From assembly GCA_964498075.1 (NCBI GenBank), contig CAZCGA010000005.1:1-64000 (forward strand): a stretch of DNA of 64,000 nucleotides, in the 5' to 3' direction. The notes below the pieces were generated by a model that saw nothing but the letters and a program-made list of their open reading frames with translations, made no database searches and was not told the DNA's origin. Within the stretch, counting starts at the first letter, position 1. Each line of letters begins with the position of its first letter. The translations under genes and the position numbers were made by a program. The DNA comes from CAZCGA01 sp964498075. Its GTDB lineage: Bacteria > Desulfobacterota > Binatia > HRBIN30. Below are positions 49,314-57,045 of the stretch, in pieces.

Positions 49314-50093
49314 ATGCACACCATCATCGCCGTCGCCAACCAAAAGGGTGGCGTCGGTAAGACCACCACCTGCCTCAATCTCGCCCACGCGCTGAGTGAG
49401 CGGGGCCAATCGGTCCTGCTCGTTGACCTCGATCCGCAGGCGAGCCTGACCATCAGCCTCGGTCTCGACGTGCGCGCACTCACCGCCACGATCTACGACG
49501 TGCTGCTCGAAACCACGCCCGGCGTGACGCTCGCGAGCATCACGCGGGCGACACAGATGCCCAAGGTCGCGCTGGCGCCAGCGTCCATCGATCTCTCGCA
49601 GGCCGAGCTCCAGCTCATGAGCGAGATGGACCGCGAGCGGGCGCTCCGCGAGGCCCTGAAACCAGGGCAAGGCGTCTACGACTACATCCTCATCGACTGC
49701 CCGCCGTCCTTGGGGCTCCTCACCACCAACGCGCTGGCCGCGGCCGACTCGGTGCTCATCCCCTTGCAGAGCGACTACCTCGCCATGCGCGGTGCCGAGC
49801 TGCTGATGGCGACGATCGAGAAGGTCCGCAAGAAGCTGAACCCCAAGCTCGCATTGCTCGGTGTGCTCGTCACAATGTACGACGCGCGCACCGGGCACGC
49901 CCGCGGCGTGCTCGAGGAGGTCCGCAGGGCGTTTGGCGAGCGCACCTTCAAGTCGGTCATCGCATATTCGGTCCGCGCCAAAGATTCGAGCGCGGCCGGT
50001 CAATCCATTCTCGCTTACGACCCTCAATCCCCGCTGGCCGAGTCCTACCGGACGCTGGCGGACGAAATTCTCGCCTATGCCGAAGCGGCCTAA
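49314..50093 (+). CDS. parA: ParA-family partition ATPase
   Basis: A 259-residue Walker-type ATPase with the deviant Walker A KGGVGKTT (residues 11-18), VDLDPQASLTISLGLD, Walker B YDYILIDCPPSLG, and the C-terminal block GVLVTMYDARTGHARGVLEE. Together with ParB it segregates a low-copy replicon. It lacks an N-terminal helix-turn-helix, so it resembles the type Ib or chromosomal ParA/Soj form. ATG 49314. It overlaps parB by 17 bp. Confidence 0.93.
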   Translation: MHTIIAVANQKGGVGKTTTCLNLAHALSERGQSVLLVDLDPQASLTISLGLDVRALTATIYDVLLETTPGVTLASITRATQMPKVALAPASIDLSQAELQLMSEMDRERALREALKPGQGVYDYILIDCPPSLGLLTTNALAAADSVLIPLQSDYLAMRGAELLMATIEKVRKKLNPKLALLGVLVTMYDARTGHARGVLEEVRRAFGERTFKSVIAYSVRAKDSSAAGQSILAYDPQSPLAESYRTLADEILAYAEAA

Positions 50094-50904
50094 CATCCGA
50101 GCGCTCAACCTCGCCGGTATCGGCACGGACAGTGCGCATCCCGTCGACACGTTCATGGACGACGCCGACGCCGGGCGCATCGTGAATATTCCGGTGGCGT
50201 CGATCACCCCGAACCCCGATCAACCGCGCACGTACTTCGACCCGGAAGCGCTGCACGACCTGACGACATCGGTTCGCGAGCGCGGCGTGTTGCAGCCGAT
50301 TATCGTCCGCCGACCGGAGCACGGCGACGGCTTCGTGCTCGTCGCCGGCGAGCGCCGTTGGCGCGCCGCCACCGCCGCCGGGCTCGCGAAGATTCCGGCC
50401 CTCATTCGCCAGAAGGAGGACCCGGCCGAGATCGCGCTCATCGAGAATCTGCAGCGCGAGGACTTGAACCCGATCGAGGAGGCCGAGAGCTTGAAGCGGT
50501 TGAAGGACCGCCGCACGCTCACGGACGAAACGCTCGCCCGCATCATCGGCAAATCCCGTCAGGCCATCAACGACTCCCTGCTCCTCACTCGCCTACCGGA
50601 AGCAATCAAGGCCGCATGCCGGACGTCCGGCAATTATCCGAAAAGCCTGCTCCTGAGCCTTGTTCGCGTTCCGAATTCCGCGGCCCAGCTCGCCCTCTGG
50701 CAGCAGATCAAGACCGGCAGCGTCACCGTCCGGCAGGCCCGGACCGTGTCGAAGCAATCGACACAACCCGGCCCCAAACCCTACCGGTTCACCTACAAGC
50801 CCAAGAAGCCGACGTTCAGCGTGCAGGTCACCTTCCGCAAATCCCGCGCGTCGCACGACGACATCACAAACGCGTTGCGCGAGGCGTTGAAGAGCCTCAC
50901 CTGA
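50077..50904 (+). CDS. parB: ParB-family partition protein
   Basis: A 275-residue ParB/RepB/Spo0J-type protein. The N-terminal CTPase/nuclease-like domain shows NPDQPRTYFDPEAL, GVLQPIIVRRPEHGD, VLVAGERRWRAATAAGLAKI (with the GERR(W/R)RA motif) and ENLQREDLNPIEEAE; a helix-turn-helix follows (LARIIGKSRQAINDSLLL). The C-terminal dimer domain is divergent. ATG 50077 lies inside the end of parA. No clear parS site was found by eye. Confidence 0.92.
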   Translation: MPKRPNIRALNLAGIGTDSAHPVDTFMDDADAGRIVNIPVASITPNPDQPRTYFDPEALHDLTTSVRERGVLQPIIVRRPEHGDGFVLVAGERRWRAATAAGLAKIPALIRQKEDPAEIALIENLQREDLNPIEEAESLKRLKDRRTLTDETLARIIGKSRQAINDSLLLTRLPEAIKAACRTSGNYPKSLLLSLVRVPNSAAQLALWQQIKTGSVTVRQARTVSKQSTQPGPKPYRFTYKPKKPTFSVQVTFRKSRASHDDITNALREALKSLT

Positions 50905-50914
50905 CCCCCACCAT

Positions 50915-51964
50915 GTGATTGAGCAGGAGAAATTTCGCGGTTTTCACAGTCCGAACTACACCCAGGTTCCGGACGAGCTGTTCGATGAACTACTACCGCT
51001 GCTCTCCGGCGCCGAATTGAAGGTGCTGCTCTACATCGCGCGGCGCACGTTTGGCTTCAAGAAGGCCACTGACAACATTTCCCTCAGCCAGATCACCGAC
51101 GGCATCGTCACGGCCGCCGGCAAGCGGCTCGACGGCGGCACCGGACTGGTGAAAAGCACCGCCGCCCTCGCAGTGAAGGGCTTGGTCGAGAAGAACATCA
51201 TCGTGAAGGTCCGCAACCAGGCCCCGCGTCGCGGGGATATGGCCACCACGTACGCCCTGAACCTCATCACCGCCCCTGTCCAAAAAGCGACCCCCACCGT
51301 GTCCGAAAATCAAACACCCCCAGGGCAAGAAATCGGACACCCCGTGGGCAGAAAATCGGACACACAAGAAACAGTTACCAAGAAACAGAATAACGAGGTC
51401 GTTACCGTTACGGCTAACGACCTCGAATCAAATCGGGAAGGAACCGGACGAAGGATCTCCGATCGTGCCCTGCGATCAAAATACGGCCTCACCGACGATC
51501 AAGTCGGCCGGGTCCACTGGCTTGTGGACAAACAGATCGCGACCCTCGGCGCCGGCGATCGCAACCACGCCCACTACGTCCAACGCGCCGCCCACGCAGT
51601 GAAGGACGGTGAGGATAAATTCCTCGACCAGGAACTGGGTGAATTCAAACAAGCGGCGTCTCAGATCGCCGTGGGCTCGCGACCGGCCTACTTTCACGCC
51701 ATGTGGACCGAGCAAGTTCAGCAACGCCACGCGATCGCTGGCCGTGCTTCTCTTCCTCAAACCCCCGCGCCAACCGACGAGCCCGAGAACCTCGCGCAGC
51801 TCTTCGCCCGCCGTACGGACGATCACCCTGACTCTCGTCGCCGCATGATCGCCGACGCTGAGACGCGCGGCTTCACCATCCCCGACTACATCCGCACTGC
51901 CGACGACAACGTCGTCAGTCTCTGGTGGGCAGCCCTCGCCGACCAACCCGAACGTCCGGCCTGA
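50915..51964 (+). CDS. Replication-initiator-like protein (phage O / Rep winged-helix type)
   Basis: A 349-residue protein whose first 110 residues match the replication protein O-type winged helix: PNYTQVPDELFDELLPLLSG, ELKVLLYIARRTFGFKKATD and ISLSQITDGI. The middle is a hydrophilic linker; the C-terminus (about 170-349) is helical and not recognised. Such proteins recruit helicase at an origin. GTG 50915 is 11 bp after parB. With parA and parB it makes a plasmid-like maintenance operon. Confidence 0.75.
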   Translation: MIEQEKFRGFHSPNYTQVPDELFDELLPLLSGAELKVLLYIARRTFGFKKATDNISLSQITDGIVTAAGKRLDGGTGLVKSTAALAVKGLVEKNIIVKVRNQAPRRGDMATTYALNLITAPVQKATPTVSENQTPPGQEIGHPVGRKSDTQETVTKKQNNEVVTVTANDLESNREGTGRRISDRALRSKYGLTDDQVGRVHWLVDKQIATLGAGDRNHAHYVQRAAHAVKDGEDKFLDQELGEFKQAASQIAVGSRPAYFHAMWTEQVQQRHAIAGRASLPQTPAPTDEPENLAQLFARRTDDHPDSRRRMIADAETRGFTIPDYIRTADDNVVSLWWAALADQPERPA

Positions 51965-52141
51965 CATCCACCCCACCTTAACCTTCACTCGCCGCCGCCT
52001 CCGGGCGTTTAGATGCGGCTCGTTCCGGGTGGCTCACTCTACCGACCCGCTCCGCGTTTCAATGGTCGGTTTCGTTCGCGCCGCCATCCATTGCGCGCGG
52101 CCGTCGCTACGGCACCGGACAGCTCACCACGTTCGATTCAG

Positions 52142-52249
52142 GGGGAAAACCGGTCGCCCGTGACGGCGACCGACGGTCTGCACCCTGTGCAAACCGCCTC
52201 ATTCAGCTTGTGCAATCTTCGTTTGCACAAGCTGTTTTCGGTTTTCCCC
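52142..52249. promoter_or_regulatory. Nested inverted-repeat block after the Rep-like gene
   Basis: GGGGAAAACCG (52142-52152) pairs with 52239-52249; CGGTCGCC (52151-52158) pairs with 52165-52172; TGTGCAAAC (52186-52194) can pair with 52221-52229, which competes with the terminator-like hairpin at 52204-52234. Such nested, partly exclusive arms suggest an origin, a regulatory RNA or both. Confidence 0.6.
52204..52245 (+). terminator. Intrinsic terminator of the parA-parB-rep operon
   Basis: CAGCTTGTGCAA (52204-52215) pairs perfectly with 52223-52234 around a 7-nt loop and is followed by TTTTCGGTTTT. It lies 240 bp after the Rep-like stop. Confidence 0.65.
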
Positions 52250-53160
52250 TGTTCTCATGCGTGGTTTCTCTGTCCGTCGCCTTCGCGACCCCCATCGAAA
52301 CCACCCTCCACTACGCACCGCTACCTGTCATCCTGAACGTCTGCCTAGGTTGAGCGGTGCGGTGCTCCGTTTCGGGCTTCGCGACCACCTCGCTGCGCTT
52401 CGGTGTCCGCTACGGTCGGCGGGGGCCCGGTCACTCCTCCGTCGTGACTTGCCCCGCCGACCGTTTTCGATGGGGGTCGCGAAGCACGAAGTCCTATCAG
52501 TCGCTCCGCTCCTTCCCACTCACTCGACCGCGGCTGTACGCCGCGCAAGCGCGGTACGGTCGAGTTCGTGGAGGACTTCGGCTCGCGACGGCCGCGCGCA
52601 ACCGCCTGCGGCGGAAAGGTGCCCCCCTTCATGGGCTGCCGCGGCGCGGCACCGTCCCCCGTCGGGTGACTGCCCGTACCTTCGCTCCGCTCCGGGTGCC
52701 CCGTCTTGGACAGTCGCCCCGGCGGGGCTGTCCGCTTTTCGCCTGCGGCGTTGGGTGGCGCTCCGCGCTCATCTCACTTCCTGACGTGTGACCCGAGAAG
52801 CAGCGGAGAACGGAGCGAGGAGCGATTGCTCGTCTTTTCGCAATGTCGTTCACTCCGACATTGCTGGCGCCCGGCGCCAATTGCTTGACCCATCCCGCGC
52901 ACCGCGTGCCTTTCCCATCCGCCCAACTGCGGAGCGGGCGCGCCGAGACCATGCCGCCACAGTCTTGGCGTCACCGATGAGGCCATCGGTGCTTGCTCGC
53001 GGTGCCCCAGCGTGGCACCGCCTGAGTCGCCAACACTGCGACGCTCGGCACGATGCGCCCGGCTGAAGACCACCCCAGCGCGCCGTGCGCCCCTTGCTGT
53101 GGAACCTCTGCCGTTTTGATTCCCACTTTGACCCAAGCGGCACCGGTGAGTGGGTCGAGA
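52250..53160. other. Hairpin-rich non-coding region
   Basis: About 0.9 kb without a credible gene. Perfect inverted repeats include 52281-52300 with 52465-52484 (20 bp), 52413-52424 with 52452-52463 (12 bp), 52522-52530 with 52557-52565 (9 bp plus an inner GC-rich helix), 52637-52651, 52708-52733, 52842-52862, 52865-52879, 52973-52990 and 52999-53021. Open frames on both strands have shuffled, Arg/Ser/Pro-rich composition. It could be a replication origin, a structured RNA locus or a decayed repeat. Confidence 0.6.
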
Positions 53161-53167
53161 CAAGAAA

Positions 53168-53195
53168 AGCCCCCGGACCAAATGATCCGAGGGCT
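53168..53195 (-). terminator. Intrinsic terminator of the 54427-53289 gene group
   Basis: Read on the minus strand AGCCCTCGGA pairs with TCCGGGGGCT (one mismatch) around an 8-nt loop and runs into TTTTCTTG. It lies about 95 bp after the stop of the last minus-strand gene. Confidence 0.75.
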
Positions 53196-53288
53196 GGGCT
53201 GGACGTTCACCGTCCGCCGCTACCGGGGCGGAAGGAGTGGGCAACCTTCGCCCGGCGTGTTCAGTGTGCGGTGTCCGTGTTGACAGCG

Positions 53289-53813
53289 TCAAGTTATCCG
53301 CGCAGGCGCCTCTGGCGCGAAACACTCGCAACCTTTGTGCGTGCAGCGACTCGCGCAGCAGTCGCGGCAGTATCCGCAATCGCCGATCTCGGGCGTGGGC
53401 CGTTGGCACCACTCGCAGCGGACAACCGGCCCGCGTCGCAGACGGGGCGGAGCGTAGGCCACCGCCCGGCCGTCTTCATCGTCGACGAACAGGAGGCCCG
53501 CCTTTGCGCCGAAGACGCCGTGGCCGACATCCACCGCGGTGGGGCAGGGGTAGCGGCGACGGACTTCCCGGAGGCGTTCACGCGTTGTGATGAACTCGAC
53601 GCCGTAGCGGGCGGTGTCGGCTGGTGAGAGTGGCCCGTGACGAACTTTCAGACGTAACCAGAAACCAATTTGCTCCGGCCGAATTCTCGACTGGGTGAGT
53701 GCTTCGTCGATCTCCTCGAGGTAGGCGGTGTGATAGCCCTGGTCCTCGAAGAGAATCTTGGCGATCCCGAGCGCGCGCCGCCAGCGATTCAAGGTCTTTA
53801 CCCTCGCGTCCAT
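53289..53813 (-). CDS. Hypothetical protein with Cys-rich C-terminus
   Basis: A 174-residue protein. The first 130 residues are mixed helix and strand (RRALGIAKILFEDQGYHTAY) without a known family. The last 40 hold nine Cys, including CEWCQRPTPEIGDCGYCRDC, and then CTHKGCECF, a likely double zinc-binding unit. It is the last gene of a three-gene minus-strand group that ends at the terminator at 53168. ATG 53813 follows the preceding stop by 4 bp. Confidence 0.7.
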   Translation of the reverse strand: MDARVKTLNRWRRALGIAKILFEDQGYHTAYLEEIDEALTQSRIRPEQIGFWLRLKVRHGPLSPADTARYGVEFITTRERLREVRRRYPCPTAVDVGHGVFGAKAGLLFVDDEDGRAVAYAPPRLRRGPVVRCEWCQRPTPEIGDCGYCRDCCASRCTHKGCECFAPEAPARIT

Positions 53814-53817
53814 GGAC

Positions 53818-54063
53818 TCACCTCTTCGCCCGGGCGCGGCAGCGATTCATGAACTTGCCCGAGTACGTGGCGACGTGCGGGATACCATCGCCGTCGACCT
53901 CGATGCGGTAGAGGGCGGCTGTGCCCTCGGGATCCGCGAGCTCGGGATTGTCGCGCATCGCGTCGACGATCGCCCGCACTTCCGCCGCGGCGCTACTCGC
54001 AGGTCCAAACGTCTGACCAGGTTCGAGCCCACCATACAGAATAAAGAACCATCTCGTTTTCAT
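53818..54063 (-). CDS. Small hypothetical protein
   Basis: An 81-residue protein starting MKTRWFFILYGGLEPGQTFG, with a strand-rich first part, an acidic middle (DNPELADPEGTAALYRIEVD) and a basic tail. No family recognised. Its start overlaps nothing and lies 4 bp after the upstream gene, so it is co-transcribed with its neighbours. Confidence 0.6.
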   Translation of the reverse strand: MKTRWFFILYGGLEPGQTFGPASSAAAEVRAIVDAMRDNPELADPEGTAALYRIEVDGDGIPHVATYSGKFMNRCRARAKR

Positions 54064-54067
54064 CGCC

Positions 54068-54427
54068 TCACTCTCCGTGTCTCGCCGGCGTGGTCGCTTC
54101 CCGTTCCTTCTGCCGCGCCGCATCGAGCTCGAGCCGAGCGGCCATATCCCACTGGTCCGGCGACTCTTCGTCGCAGCGGTACGCGTAGGCGACGGCATCC
54201 TCATCGTTCGGGTCGAAGGCGATCACCACCGAGTAGTACGTGCCGAAGTCGTGCGGGTTCTCCATGATCCGGAAGCGTGCGCTCGGGGGCGGGTCGCCGC
54301 AGATCCGCTTGAACTGCCCGATGAGAGCCCGACACTCGCGCCGCGCCCGCGCTTCGTAATGCTCATCAACGCCGAGCTGGGCGCAGTCCTCATCCGATGG
54401 TGCCGATCCAAGATCGAGGTGATCCAT
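54068..54427 (-). CDS. Small acidic hypothetical protein
   Basis: A 119-residue protein starting MDHLDLGSAPSDEDCAQLGV, with the segment MENPHDFGTYYSVVIAFDPN followed by AVAYAYRCDEESPDQWD. The mix of aromatic and acidic residues suggests a compact fold. No family recognised. First gene of the minus-strand trio. Confidence 0.6.
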   Translation of the reverse strand: MDHLDLGSAPSDEDCAQLGVDEHYEARARRECRALIGQFKRICGDPPPSARFRIMENPHDFGTYYSVVIAFDPNDEDAVAYAYRCDEESPDQWDMAARLELDAARQKEREATTPARHGE

Positions 54428-55008
54428 GTACCCTCCGAACGGCTCCGCGATCGGCGCACCCGAAATGGGTGGTCGCGTGAAGCCGAGCCGAAGGGCGCTG
54501 TGGGCTCGTATACGCCTCGCAGAGAGGCACCCCGTTTCAAAATGACCTGATTTACCCGTCTCAGGCTTTCCGTCGAACCCGACGCACGAGGAAGCCCCAG
54601 GATTGATTTAATTCGATCGGGACAAGCTGACCTAGCCACGGAAGCATAAGGGTTTCCCGCAGTGCCGGACGTCAGGCACGAGGCCGGGCTGCGCCAACTG
54701 CTCTTGCCCACCACCCCCACCGCCGCCCGCGGTGGGAAATCGGATCGCGAGGCCCCCGATCGATCGAATCGCCGCGTGAATCGAATCTCTCCGACGGGGC
54801 TTTGCCCGCCGCCGCGTCTCCCATCGTAGCGCGTCCGCGCCCGAACGTGTCAAGGTCGTTCGTCCTCGCAAGCTGCGGGCGCTCCACCTTGACCCGCGGT
54901 CGCGTCCACGCCCGCTGCGAGCCAGCGGCCGGCGGGCCGAACCGGGCTCTGTCGGGTGACGCTCGCCAGCCGCGCTTCGAAACCTTAACCAAGAAAGGGG
55001 GTGAGCAT
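54428..55008. other. Divergent intergenic region with a 25-bp repeat
   Basis: About 580 bp without a credible gene between the minus-strand trio and the plus-strand zinc-motif genes. It includes the 25-bp sequence 54763-54787, identical to 56152-56176, built from ATCGAATC repeated around GCCGCGTGA. Promoters for both gene groups are expected here but none is obvious. Confidence 0.55.
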
Positions 55009-55146
55009 ATGAACAACGACACCAACCACGATCCCGCATTCGGGGAACAGTGCCGCGTCTGCGGCGACCGCATCGGCGCGGAAGAAGGCCGCGAGATCAT
55101 CGAGGGCGACGGGACCCTCGGCTACGCCCACGCGAACTGCGTCTGA
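55009..55146 (+). CDS. 45-residue zinc-ribbon-like microprotein A
   Basis: The product has CRVCGDRIGAEEGREIIEGD followed by GTLGYAHANCV: a Cys-x2-Cys pair and a His-x2-Cys pair 22 residues later, the ligand spacing of a small treble-clef or zinc ribbon. ATG 55009 is preceded by AAGAAAGGGGGTGAG, a strong ribosome-binding site. The next small gene encodes a related protein. Function unknown; such proteins can bind DNA or partner proteins. Confidence 0.65.
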   Translation: MNNDTNHDPAFGEQCRVCGDRIGAEEGREIIEGDGTLGYAHANCV

Positions 55147-55182
55147 CGCGCCGCGCCGTAGAAGAACCTAACCTCAAAACTT

Positions 55183-55335
55183 ATGAACACAACACAGGAC
55201 GATGTTCGCGCGGAGCCGTGCACCAACTGCGGCGCACCCATCGGCGACGAGGAGTGGCTCTTCGACGACCGCTCCGTTTGGCCAGACGAGCAGGACTCGC
55301 CCGAAGCCTACATCCACGACCGCTGCGCTGGCTGA
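55183..55335 (+). CDS. 50-residue zinc-ribbon-like microprotein B
   Basis: The product contains CTNCGAPIGDEEWLFDDRSV and ends AYIHDRCAG, sharing the CxxCG-x-x-IG-x-EE and HxxC pattern with microprotein A, so the two are probably paralogues. It starts at ATG 55183, 36 bp after A. Unlike A it has no Shine-Dalgarno sequence: the leader is CTCAAAACTT. Confidence 0.6.
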   Translation: MNTTQDDVRAEPCTNCGAPIGDEEWLFDDRSVWPDEQDSPEAYIHDRCAG

Positions 55336-55374
55336 ACCGCAGCACGGCCTAATCCAATTCTAACGCACAATTCT

Positions 55375-55596
55375 ATGAACCAACCGCAACAACGACAACC
55401 GTGGCCGCGCCGACAGCCATCGCAGGGCCGCATGAAGGAGCAGCGTGGCGAAGACTACGCGCCCTCACTCGACCAGGTCGCCGGCGCCGTCGCGCGCAGC
55501 ATCATCAAGGAGTCGGGCATCGACGACACTACGGAGCACTGGCGGGCGCTCAAGCGCGCCTACCTCGCAGGTTACGAGGACGCGCGGCGCGAGTAG
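55375..55596 (+). CDS. Small hypothetical protein
   Basis: A 73-residue protein with a basic, Gln/Pro/Arg-rich first 25 residues and a helical second part (SLDQVAGAVARSIIKESGID, LKRAYLAGYEDARRE). No family recognised. The ATG lacks a Shine-Dalgarno sequence (CGCACAATTCT precedes it), like several neighbours. Confidence 0.55.
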   Translation: MNQPQQRQPWPRRQPSQGRMKEQRGEDYAPSLDQVAGAVARSIIKESGIDDTTEHWRALKRAYLAGYEDARRE

Positions 55597-55597
55597 T

Positions 55598-55765
55598 ATG
55601 CTCCGCCGCATCATCCGCGACTTCACCCAGCTCCACCGGGCGTTGAAGCGCTACTACCAGCGCCGCGCGAGGCGTCCACTCACGCCCGAGCAGGAGGCGG
55701 AGCGCGCCATTGCTCGCCTCAACCGCGAGCAGGACTTGGCGCGCCGCTTCACGGCGCGCCGCTAG
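55598..55765 (+). CDS. 55-residue basic helical protein
   Basis: Starts 1 bp after the preceding stop. The sequence MLRRIIRDFTQLHRALKRYY followed by EQEAERAIARLNREQDLARR is a charged amphipathic helix pair. Likely translationally coupled to the gene before it. Function unknown. Confidence 0.5.
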   Translation: MLRRIIRDFTQLHRALKRYYQRRARRPLTPEQEAERAIARLNREQDLARRFTARR

Positions 55766-55840
55766 TCGCGGTACAATGCAGGAGCCGTCCGGAGAACGGC
55801 GGGCGGCTCCCTGCTCTTACTCTCTTTTCACTTCAAACCT

Positions 55841-56116
55841 ATGTCAGAATCACTGACCCTTGAGCGCTTCGAGGCTTTTGAGAAGCGCCTTGACCGGCGC
55901 TTTGACGCCGTAGACCAGCGCTTCGACACGCTCGACGCAAACCACCACGACCTCATGCTGGCGGTCGCCGACGTCGTCACCCGCGTGAACGACCACATGG
56001 ACGAACGTCTCGACCGCTTGGAGCAACTCCTGGCCGTGAAGGACCGCGTTGACCGCATCGAGGTCTTGCTCGCCGAGCAGTTTGGTCGCGACGTGCTCGT
56101 GCGCGCCGGTCTGTAG
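55841..56116 (+). CDS. Coiled-coil hypothetical protein
   Basis: A 91-residue protein predicted to be one long coiled coil: heptad-like repeats FDAVDQRFDTLDANHHDLML, VVTRVNDHMDERLDRLEQLL, VDRIEVLLAEQFGRD. This pattern resembles the tail-fibre-like or DUF1640-type helical proteins seen in many genomes, but no role can be given. The ATG has a non-SD leader (CTTCAAACCT). The 78-bp repeat at 56182 follows it. Confidence 0.6.
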   Translation: MSESLTLERFEAFEKRLDRRFDAVDQRFDTLDANHHDLMLAVADVVTRVNDHMDERLDRLEQLLAVKDRVDRIEVLLAEQFGRDVLVRAGL

Positions 56117-56151
56117 CCGGAGCCGACATCGGTGCGGGATGGAGGGACCCC

Positions 56152-56176
56152 GCATCGAATCGCCGCGTGAATCGAA
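56152..56176 (+). repeat. 25-bp intergenic repeat (copy of 54763-54787)
   Basis: Perfect copy, over 25 bp, of the sequence at 54763-54787: ATCGAATC, GCCGCGTGA, ATCGAATC. It lies just upstream of the longer repeat at 56182. Confidence 0.75.
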
Positions 56177-56181
56177 TCGGG

Positions 56182-56259
56182 GGCCTCGCGTTGAAATTTG
56201 TTCCCGGAGCAGTTGGCGCCCGTGCTCACTTCGCTCCGCGCGGGCCGACATCGTCGGCG
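56182..56259 (+). repeat. Intergenic structured repeat, copy 1
   Basis: About 78 bp nearly identical to 59871-59952. The common core is TTGTTCCCGGAGCAGTTGGC, and the end forms the hairpin GCCGAC-ATC-GTCGGC. Both copies lie shortly after the stop of a small plus-strand gene. Confidence 0.75.
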
Positions 56260-56361
56260 CCTGGCCGAACGTGAAGAGAGCCGTCCAGGGGAACGAGACC
56301 CGGAACAGCTCTTGTACGGGCTTGCTCCAGAGCAAGTGAACACGGTGTCACCACCGCCGCG

Positions 56362-56493
56362 GTGAATCGTCTGTCCGCTGTCTTCGAGATTGCCAGGCGC
56401 TACGGCGAGCGCGAATTCAAGCCCGGCGAACAGGGCCGTTACGTCAGCGTCGTCGAGGATGGCTACTGGCAAGGCTGTCAGCCCTTATCTGAG
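56362..56493 (+). pseudogene. Fragment with VFEIARRYGEREF motif
   Basis: The plus strand encodes NRLSAVFEIARRYGEREFKP then GEQGRYVSVVEDGYWQG. The first part is closely similar to the minus-strand fragment at 45248-45347, at both DNA and protein level. Downstream the frame loses protein character. It may be the 5' end of a broken gene or a small real one. Confidence 0.4.
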
Positions 56494-56578
56494 TCGTCAG
56501 ATGTCGCCTCGCGGCTCTGCTTCGTACATGATCGATCCAAAGTGCGTAAGCGTAACTCCGAACCGACGGAATTCCTTT

Positions 56579-57045
56579 TTAGGGAAGGTTATAAACGGCC
56601 CGCCGCATGGCTCCCTCAAGCGCGTCGCGGTCTCCTCCGACGTAGAACTTACCTGATCCGATCGCGATGACCTGACTGTTAGTTGTATTGATGAGTCGCA
56701 CGTCGACCGTCGTTGTCGTATCAGTATATTTGCTCCCCTCGACCCTTACGGAGACCTCCGCAGCCACATCTGCCAGTACGTCCACGGTCTTGCTGCCCTC
56801 GCTTCCTTGATGGACGTGAACAACAGCAGCGCAACTAGACTCCCCAGGAGGTAACGCCACCACCCTGGCTCCCCTTGCCTGCAAAGCCCTCTCAGCCACT
56901 GTTCTGACGTCTGCCCAGTCAAATCTGTTGTGGTTCCCAGAGCAGACGACTATCGAAGAGTTCCTGATAGAAGGTGCCAACGGTCCCGGCGGTGGGGCCT
57001 CGCGAAAAATCGCGCACCCTCCGCCCCCAAAGACAATTATGGAAT
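56579..57045 (-). pseudogene. Lipoprotein gene, 3' part, interrupted by the IS1595-family element
   Basis: Minus-strand translation continues the lipoprotein begun at 58163: IIVFGGGGCAIFREAPPPGP, then SSIVVCSGNHNRFDWADVRT and a folded domain ending RDALEGAMRRAVYNLP. The GGGGC stretch after hydrophobic residues is a lipobox-like site. Joining 58163-58097 with 57045-56579 (one copy of the target duplication) restores an uninterrupted frame of 177 codons plus stop. The insertion removed the start codon and most of the signal peptide from this part. Confidence 0.8.
57036..57045. repeat. 10-bp direct repeat, left flank of the IS
   Basis: ATTATGGAAT directly abuts the left end of the insertion sequence and is repeated at 58087-58096. 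IS1595-family elements usually duplicate 8 bp, so two of the ten bases may be chance or part of the element end. Confidence 0.85.

Noticed and set aside
49128..50207. A 359-codon minus-strand frame across parA
   Set aside because: Only its last 39 codons (integrase fragment 4) are meaningful; the rest is antisense to parA, whose motifs are unambiguous.
52257..52784. A 175-codon plus-strand frame in the same region
   Set aside because: Ser/Arg/Pro-rich and interrupted by strong palindromes; no protein-like pattern.
52774..53412. A 212-codon minus-strand frame in the hairpin-rich region
   Set aside because: It runs through the terminator hairpin and several perfect inverted repeats, overlaps the better 53289-53813 gene, and has shuffled composition.
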